DNA of 64,000 bases from assembly GCA_024291935.2 (NCBI GenBank), contig CM044321.1:62056985-62120984 (forward strand). The letters run 5' to 3'. The first letter of the stretch is position 1, and each line of letters opens with the position of its first letter. This DNA is from Okapia johnstoni (lineage: Eukaryota; Chordata; Mammalia; Artiodactyla; Giraffidae). The notes under the pieces are model-generated. The model was not told where the DNA came from and did not search any database. It saw only the letters and a list, made by a program, of their open reading frames with translations. This document shows, piece after piece, positions 57,568-64,000 of this stretch. The translations under genes were made by a program, and so were the position numbers.

Positions 57568-58761
57568 ATGGGGAAACAGTGGAAACAGTGGCTGACTTTA
57601 GTTTTTGGGGCTCCAAAATCACTGCAGATGGTGACTGCAGCCATGAAATTAAATGATGCTTACTCCTTGGAAGGAAAGTTATGACCAATCTAGATAACAT
57701 ATTAAAAAGCAGAGACATTACTTTGCCAACAAAGGTCCGTCTAGTCAAGTCTATGGTTTTTCCAGTAGTCACGTATGGATGTGAGAGTTGGACAGTGAAG
57801 AAAGCTGAGCGCCGAAGAATTGATGCTTTTGAACTGTGGTGTTGGAGAAGACTCTCGAGAATCCCTTGGACAGCAAGGAGATCCAACTAGTCCATCCTAA
57901 AGGAGATCAGTCCTGGGTGTTCATTGGAAGGACTGATGTTGAAGCTGAAACCCCAATACTTTGGCCACCTCACGTGAAGTGTTGACTCATTGGAAAAGAC
58001 CCTGATGCTGGGAAGGAGTGGGGGCAGGAGAAGGGGACGACAGAGGATGAGATGGCTGGATGGCATCACCGACTTGATGGACATGAGTTTGGGTAAACTC
58101 CGGGAGTTGGTGATGGACAGGGAGGCCTGGCGTGCTGCGATTCATGGGGTCTCAAAGAGTCGGACACGACTGAGCAACTGAACTGAACGGAACTGAACTA
58201 GGATAATTAACTAGATTTTCTTCTCGCTCTTAAACTTGCATCAGATTTATTTCAGTTTATCTACACAGTTATTTCACGGGTTTTTAAAAAAATTCTAAAT
58301 TCACTGATATTCCTGGTAACCACACCCTGCTTACCTTTGCAGAAATTTCTGAAAGTGATAAATTATCTCCCACAAGATATTATTATGTATTTGTCATAGA
58401 GAAAAAAAATCCTGGTCCTTGAGACCTGGGGTGAACAGAGCAAAGAAGCTTACCTTGACAAGGCATGAAGTTTGAAAAGAACTAAAAAATTTTCCTAATT
58501 TGTCTGATTCTACCTTGGTTACTCTTCCTAATAGTGAAAGTTAATAAGTTTTAGAAATCATGTGTGTTTGTTTTTTTCTCTTAGGGACCATTTAGTCAAT
58601 CTATTTGGCTATAACCTTCCCAAGCCATATATGCTAAGCTGACTTAATTCAGTGTATTGAAAATCCATCAAAATGTCGTTCAGCTTGTCCTTTCATGATA
58701 AAACAAAAACAAAGAAAAAGACAGCAGAGTCGTCACTTTAGACACCGCTTTCACTTCCTCT

Positions 58762-58921
58762 GGCAGAGGATGAGATGGTTAGATAGCATCACCGACTCAA
58801 TGGACATGAATTTGAGCAAACTCCGGGAGATAGTGGAAGACAGAGGAGCCTGGTGTGCTGTAGTCCATGGGGTCGCAAAGAGTCGGACAAGACTGAGCGA
58901 CGGAACAACAACAACAACATT
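58762..58921 (+). mobile_element. BovB LINE tail fragment
   Basis: GGCAGAGGATGAGATGGTTA to GACTGAGCGACGGAACAACA, with an (AAC)n tail. Flanked by ACTTCCTCT at 58753-58761 and 58922-58930: a very short, 5'-truncated BovB insertion. Confidence 0.88.
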
Positions 58922-60234
58922 ACTTCCTCTACTGCAAGAGCAGCCATGGTAACCACTATAACGGAGCTTTCTCCGTTTTTACTCACTTATCTAATTTCCA
59001 CAGGAACTCCTCTGAATCAAACACCAGCCTCAACTTGTTGAAATGAGTCCTGTGATTAAATAAAAGCAATTTTCCTGTATTCAATATTTGCATTCTCATT
59101 GGAATGTGATGATTTCTCTTAAAATGTAATCTTAAAAATTTATATTCACTTTTTATAATAAACTCACAGCTATTCTATATTTACAAATAACTATAAAAAG
59201 CAATCACGGTGATTTCAAGTCAGTGACAGAGCAACAGTCTGTAATGAAATAGCATGATTTAATGGCTCAGTATTTAGGAAATAATATTCCAATATTTTGA
59301 GCTGTTGGACTTGGTCCATGGAGTTTAAATGAAATATCCTTGCTCTATTTTCATTCAGAAATTCTTTTTTTTTTTAAATCACTAAAATCAGATCCCTTTT
59401 TCTGATCAGAGGATTGATTTGAAGTAACATTTTCGATCCTCTAAAGAATATCCTTTCAATATTCCTTTCATCCTCTTTCCTTTCCAAGAAAAGAAACCAG
59501 TCTAAGAGCGCATGCATCTCTATCCTCAGAAAGCCTTCACACACAAGTTTCCTGTTGGTCTGGCATGACACTTGGCACCCAGAAGTTTTCCTGTTCCTGC
59601 AGGCCCTAAGATACATTCAGGCTTTCAGCCAAGAATCAGGAGGTTGAAGGGTAGGGCTATTTGCCAGCATCTAAAACAGAGAAGCAGTTTACTTTAACAC
59701 TACACTCTGCAACATCCATGTTTATTAAAGCATTTGTTATCTAAGAGTCCAACACTGTTACAGGAAAATAACACTCCCTCTTGGGAAGCCCAGGGGTTTA
59801 ACTCCATCTCAAACCCATAGAGCTCACACAGGAGAGATCTGGTTTCCATTCTGACAAGAGTGAGATTTTCATGAAAGCAACCCAAAGCTCTTTGTAATGA
59901 AAGTTGCACATTCTAGAAAACAGAGGTCTAACTCCCAAGCCAGCAGCTTGAATGGGCTTCTCCCTTTAGTCACTGAGTAATTCTGCACAGGTCACCTGCC
60001 CTTCCTGTCTCAGACTCTGTGGACACACAAAGAAAATTGAGGTTACGAAATGCATTCATCTCCGAGAATGCAGATGCTTGAGGCAATGCTGTTGGTTACT
60101 GTGTTTGACACAGGGCAGAGAGGAGGTCTGAAATGAGAAAATAATTTCCTCCTCCTACTAGCTTTGTTAAAATATCTTTAGGCTCTTAACAATGAACTGG
60201 ATACATATTTTAGTGATGGACTTCCTGTCTTCTT

Positions 60235-60428
60235 GCTTGTGCTAAGTCACTTCAGTCGTGTCTGACTCTTTGCGACCTCAGGCTCCTCTGTCCATCAGGT
60301 TCTCCAGGCAAGAATACTGGAGTGGGTTGTCAGCCCTCCTCCAGGGGACTTCCCAACCCAGGGATCAAACCCGTGTCTCTTACATCTCCTGCATTAGCAG
60401 GCAGGTTCTTTACCACTAGCACCACCTG
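60235..60428 (-). mobile_element. Bov-tA SINE with target-site duplication
   Basis: Reverse copy: GTGCTAAGTCACTTCAGTCG to CTAGCACCACCTG, with small internal deletions. Flanked by GTCTTCTT at 60227-60234 and 60429-60436. Confidence 0.92.
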
Positions 60429-60711
60429 GTCTTCTTATACATTATTAAATATACTTTCTTTTCTTGTGTGGTTCAGGTAACATGCCTTGTACGTATATAA
60501 TCATTCTACATCTAGATAAGTGTTTACCTGTTATCTCTTTGGACAGGTGTTAGTCTCATAAAATCTTATAAAAAATTCTAAAATCTACAAAGTAAATATA
60601 AATACATCTTTCTATTTTCATTACAAAGTTTCTAACAACAATAATAGTCTTAGAACAACCCCCTAAAGAGCAATCAAATTAATACAAATTGGAAGGCTCT
60701 ATTTGGATGGT

Positions 60712-60927
60712 AACATACTGATGTGCTCAGTCATGTCTGACTCTGCGATTCCATAGACTATAGCTCGCCAGGCTCCTCTATCCGTGGAATTTCCCAGGCA
60801 AGAGTACTGAAGTGGGTTACCATTTCCAACTGCAAGGGATCTTCTTGACCCAGGGATGGAATCGGTGTCTCTTGTGTCTCCTGCATTGGCAGATGGATTC
60901 TTTATCACTGCGCCACCTGGGAGGCCC
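60712..60927 (-). mobile_element. Bov-tA SINE with target-site duplication
   Basis: Reverse copy from GATGTGCTCAGTCATGTCTG to GCGCCACCTGGGAGGCCC. Flanked by CTATTTGGATGGT (60699-60711) and CTATTTGAATGGT (60928-60940). Confidence 0.94.
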
Positions 60928-60940
60928 CTATTTGAATGGT

Positions 60941-61284
60941 GGCTGGTAATAATAATAATGTGGATTCAGAAAATTTAGAAAGCACATCCTTCTCTAAGAT
61001 GCTAACATGCTTCATGAACCGTCTTCAGCATACAAAACAGGTTGCTCAGAGGAAAAGTGGGGCTAATGCAACAGAGTTGAAAAGCCTGCTTCAAATTTAA
61101 TTCACCGAAGTTCAGCTCTTTCTTTGGCATCTTAGCTTATATTTTCAAAATACAATACTCCTACTAATGAAGGTCACTACAGTGGGACATATGGCAAGAA
61201 GGGAGCTGTTCTCTTAGGAAACAGAGTTCCTGTATTTTCGCCTTTCTTTTATTTCCCTTTCCTTCTCTTTCCTTGGACACTATT
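60941..61284. other. Intronic sequence near FREM2 exon 1
   Basis: A short (AAT)n run at 60948-60959, then unique sequence. No gene is seen. Confidence 0.5.
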
Positions 61285-61414
61285 TTTTAATTTAATTATT
61301 TTTTGGCAGCTCTATGTGGCACATGGGATCTTAGTTCCTGGACCAGGGATCAAACCCACACCCCCTGCATTGGAAGCATGGGGTCTTAACCACTGGACCA
61401 CCAGGGAAGTCCTC
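61285..61414 (-). mobile_element. CHR SINE close to the exon 1 donor
   Basis: Reverse CHR: GGCACATGGGATCTTAGTTC, GACCAGGGATCAAACCCACA, CACTGGACCACCAGGGAAGT. It lies about 110 bp inside intron 1 and is in FREM2 sense orientation. Confidence 0.9.
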
Positions 61415-61518
61415 CCTGGCCTCTAATTTGATGCTCTACTTACAAAGTTATCAATGACAGCCATATCTCAAGAAGTAAGACTTGGAGTGCCCTTTGATTA
61501 TAAAGAAAGAAAAGTGAA

Positions 61519-61525
61519 CCGTACC
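61519..61525 (-). other. FREM2: Splice donor, FREM2 exon 1
   Basis: On the minus strand the exon ends CAAG and the intron starts GTACGG, with GT at 61524-61523. The phase (one base into a codon) matches the exon 2 acceptor at 52546. Positions +3 to +5 (ACG) are weaker than the AAG of exon 2's donor. Confidence 0.88.
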
Positions 61526-64000
61526 TTGTGTAAACTGAGTCACACTGTGGTTGCCTTGGCCCAGGTTGAGGAGATATCCATGTCGAGGGGCCTCCGTCAC
61601 AATAAACTGGAGAGAAACATGTAAGCTGTCTCTGTCCTCTGCTTTCAATACTTTACTTGTGATCATGAACCCCAAGTGGCCTGTGGCCAAAGGGCGAAGT
61701 GTAGAGGCCCCTTTGTTCACTGCAATTTGGGGGATTCTGTTGTCAACAGCTAAGATCCGGATCTTCATTACTTGGGGTCTTCTTGTTTCAAATACTGTAT
61801 CAGGAAAAACATAGAACTCTGTATGGGAACCATCAGTCACTGTGAAGGAGAAGCTGTCTTCACTTGACTCGGTACCATCATGCCTGTAGCTGATTAAGTT
61901 TTCATTCAAGTCCTGCTTGGTAAAAATCATGGCGGGTCTGCTATTGTTGAATAGGAGTTGACCATGAACAGGCACCTGGGTGACAGTGAATTTCAAGAGT
62001 TTGTCTGGAGTATCCCTGTCTTCTACGGTGAGTTCAAAGGGAGTAATCAGCTTCTTTTCACCTTCACTGACAACCAGGTTATGGATGGTGACCACTGGCT
62101 TTTTGTTGTCCACATCGCTGATGGAGATACGGAATGTCCGGAAGACAGGGTTACGTCCATCAGTGACTTGAAACTCAAAACTGTCCACCTTTACCTCATC
62201 ATCAGCTGTGTGGATATAGTAGATTTTGTTGCCAGCCAGCTGGAGCTGAGTGAAAGATGTGATGGACACTCGAGGTTGGTCTGTGCTTTCTAAGTGGCCT
62301 CTCATGGGAGCCCTGGTGATGGTAAAAACTAAGTTTTCATCAGGACTGTTCAAGTCACTAGTGCTCAGTAGGTCTGTTGTGAGGGTGACCTTACCACCTT
62401 CTTTCAAGGACACTCCCTTACTTATCACATCAGGGAAGACAATGTCAAGGCTTCCAATAGACACATAAAAGTAGCGATCTATGAGGGCATTGATTCCATC
62501 AGTCACGTCAAACTTAATTAGATCACGAATGCCCTCCTGCCCAAAATGGACATACTGAATCAAATTTCTGTCCACTTCATCCTGGGTAAAATTCATGCCC
62601 AGTGTAATATTTTCAAAGACACCTGTAGATTTTTGTCTCTGTAATAAGCCATGTCCTGGCCCATAACGAATAATGTAAACCAAGGATTTGTCTTCAGAAT
62701 CTAAATCAGTTGCCATTAATATTCTGTTGTTGATAATTTTGGTTTCCCCAATTTCTATTTCCAGTCCATTATTGATGGCCATCCTGGGGGTCTCATCATC
62801 AACAGGAATAACCATAATGAGGACTGTCTTTTCCACAGAGTGCTTACCGTCTGTGAGTTTAATCACGAAACTGTCTTCCTGAGTCTCAGAGTCATCATGC
62901 TCATAAATGATGCTGGAACTCTCTATTATCTGGTCCAAGGTGAAGCTTTCCACCAAAACCGTGCCATTTATCAGCTGGTTCATGATGTGACCGTGGGTGG
63001 GAAACTTGGTAATAGTGAAAGTTAAGTCATCTGGGGGAACATCAGCATCAGCGGCATTGAGGATGGGTGTATCAACCACCAGACTCATGCCTTCCATCAC
63101 CATAAATTCCCTGATGAATATTTCTGGCTGTTCATCGTTGGTGGGAATGATTACAATGGGGAAAAAATGTCTCTCTGAAAAGTTAATGCCGTCAGAACAG
63201 CGAAATATAAATCTATCTTCCACTGGTTCTACTCCTTTATGGACACTCTGGATGTAGTTTATATGACCTTGCCTGAGATCTTTCAGAGTGAAAGCACTTA
63301 TAGCAATTCCTGCTCTTGATTTTTCAGAGCCGGGGGCTGGAGAGATGTTCTCCACATAACCAGAGGTAGGCTGAATGACGATGGTGCACAAGATGTCATC
63401 ATTGAGAGAATCAATGTCTTCAGCACTTATGTGCATTGAGGTTATAATGCTTTTATCACCTTCCAGCACGATAAACCGTTCACCTACAGAAATTTCTGGG
63501 GCCTGGCTGTCAACAGGGAGGATGGTCACCCACACGGTAACTCCTTGGATAGTGTTACCACCTATTCTCCATTCTTGAGACATATCCGACAGACTCAGGT
63601 TGAAAGAGTCTTCTTTGGGCAAGAGACCTATCTCCCCACTTGTGTGAGCATAGACGACAGAGCCCTCCAAGATGTCTCTTTGGGTAAACTGCTCTGCTGG
63701 AACTCCATTGACCAGAATTTCTCCATATAGGGGTGGATCTTCCAAGAGGAAAGTCAACATCAAATCATCAGCGTCCCCATTGGTCCCCCTGATAATACTG
63801 GCAGTGATTTCAGTAGCCCCGTTTTCTAAAACATCTAGATAGGACCCCAGAGTGCCTGCAGGAAGGCTCAGCATGGGCACCTCACCATCCATTGGCCGGA
63901 CATTCACTCTGAGAGTGATGGGCACCACGTGGTGTCTGTCACTGACCTCCAGGGAGCAGCTATCGGTCAAAGACTCAGCCCCATTATGGGCGTAGGAAAT
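61525..64000 (-). CDS. FREM2: FREM2, 3' part of large first coding exon (partial)
   Basis: FREM2 is a basement-membrane-associated, single-pass membrane protein that acts with FRAS1 and FREM1 in the Fraser complex, holding epithelium to underlying mesenchyme. The frame is open from the window edge to a splice donor: 825 full codons plus one base. It begins inside a CSPG repeat (residues 1-45). Six complete CSPG repeats follow at about 50-165, 175-285, 298-400, 412-512, 527-630 and 641-750, and a seventh starting near 763 is cut by the exon end. Repeats end in motifs such as VTDG or LTDG. Each has an acidic patch ([32 protein letters not shown]). Eight N-glycosylation sequons are visible (residues 134, 218, 273, 345, 464, 470, 685, 817). 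FREM2 has 12 CSPG repeats, so these are probably repeats 5-12; that numbering is inference. No frameshift or stop is seen. The frame stays open into the intron to 61451, but that tail is not coding. Identification is by recognition of the protein; FRAS1 and FREM1 are the alternatives and fit less well. Confidence 0.95.

Larger units (their letters stand above)
54741..58196 (+). mobile_element. BovB LINE, near full length, inactive
   Basis: A non-LTR retrotransposon of the RTE clade, about 3.2 kb after removing a nested SINE. A tRNA-like and BovA-like leader (54741-54870) is followed by the endonuclease region. Its early part carries GTWNVRS; the later part has DWNAKVG at about 55777 and SDHELL at about 56056. 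The reverse transcriptase motifs in 56944-57567 are FIDYVKAFD (motif A), QGCISSP (motif B) and YADD at 57412-57423 (motif C). The tail ends in ACTGAACTGAACGGAACTGA. It is dead: stops at 55286-55288 (TGA), 56899-56901 (TAA), 57654-57656 (TGA) and 57888-57890 (TAG); frameshifts at about 56330-56390 and in an A8 run near 57491; and a SINE within the endonuclease. It lies antisense to FREM2, in intron 1. Confidence 0.95.
52546..61524 (-). other. FREM2: FREM2 intron 1
   Basis: This 8,979 bp interval lies between the exon 1 donor and the exon 2 acceptor, phase 1 at both ends. It carries a near-full-length BovB with a nested Bov-A2, a short BovB tail, two CHR SINEs and two minus-strand Bov-tA copies. 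I see no feature in 52571-53559, 53724-54680, 58200-58750, 58931-60226 or 60441-60698 beyond AT-rich unique sequence. Confidence 0.85.

Noticed and set aside
61451..61524. Continuation of the FREM2 frame past the exon 1 donor
   Set aside because: A donor with matching phase sits at 61524-61523 and the true continuation is in exon 2; the extra residues are intron translation.
63968..63970. Apparent protein start for the FREM2 frame
   Set aside because: The codon on the minus strand is TTG, and the frame stays open to the window edge, so this is an internal leucine of a partial exon and not a start.

Overview
The window is nuclear DNA from a ruminant, most likely a bovid. It is crowded with ruminant-restricted mobile elements: BovB (RTE-clade LINE) copies, Bov-tA and Bov-A2 SINEs built from BovB tail sequence, and the cetartiodactyl tRNA-Glu-type CHR/ART2 SINEs. 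Older mammalian repeats (MIR, L1 3' ends, hAT/MER5-type) lie underneath. The exact species cannot be told from this sequence alone.

The only protein-coding gene I can support is FREM2 (FRAS1-related extracellular matrix protein 2), on the minus strand. The right end (61525-64000) is the 3' part of its very large first coding exon: seven CSPG-type repeats, the last one cut by the exon end. A second exon of only 90 bp lies at 52456-52545, with a clean acceptor, a strong donor and a matching phase, and it continues the reading frame across the split codon. Intron 1 is therefore 8,979 bp. Everything left of 52456 is best read as intron 2, at least 52 kb of it in this window; I found no third exon.

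Layout by region: 1-9.7 kb has a BovB 3' end, SINEs and an L1-in-CHR nest. 9.7-15.3 kb is sparse intron with a few SINEs. 15.3-33.9 kb is SINE-rich with a minus-strand BovB tail. 35-38.5 kb has SINEs and a 1.3 kb truncated BovB. 38.5-48 kb has a MIR, a SINE dimer, L1 ends, a SINE-in-CHR nest and a BovB tail. 48-52 kb has a SINE cluster among AT microsatellites. 52.5 kb is FREM2 exon 2. 54.7-58.2 kb is a near-full-length but dead BovB interrupted by a Bov-A2. 58.7-61.4 kb has a short BovB tail and SINEs, and then exon 1 begins.

Most open reading frames of 60-200 codons here are translations of SINEs or BovB and are not genes. No tRNA or rRNA gene, CRISPR array, operon or other microbial feature is present, and I see no undescribed system. 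The most useful finds are the hidden FREM2 exon 2, the inverted repeats around it, and several well-resolved insertion histories.
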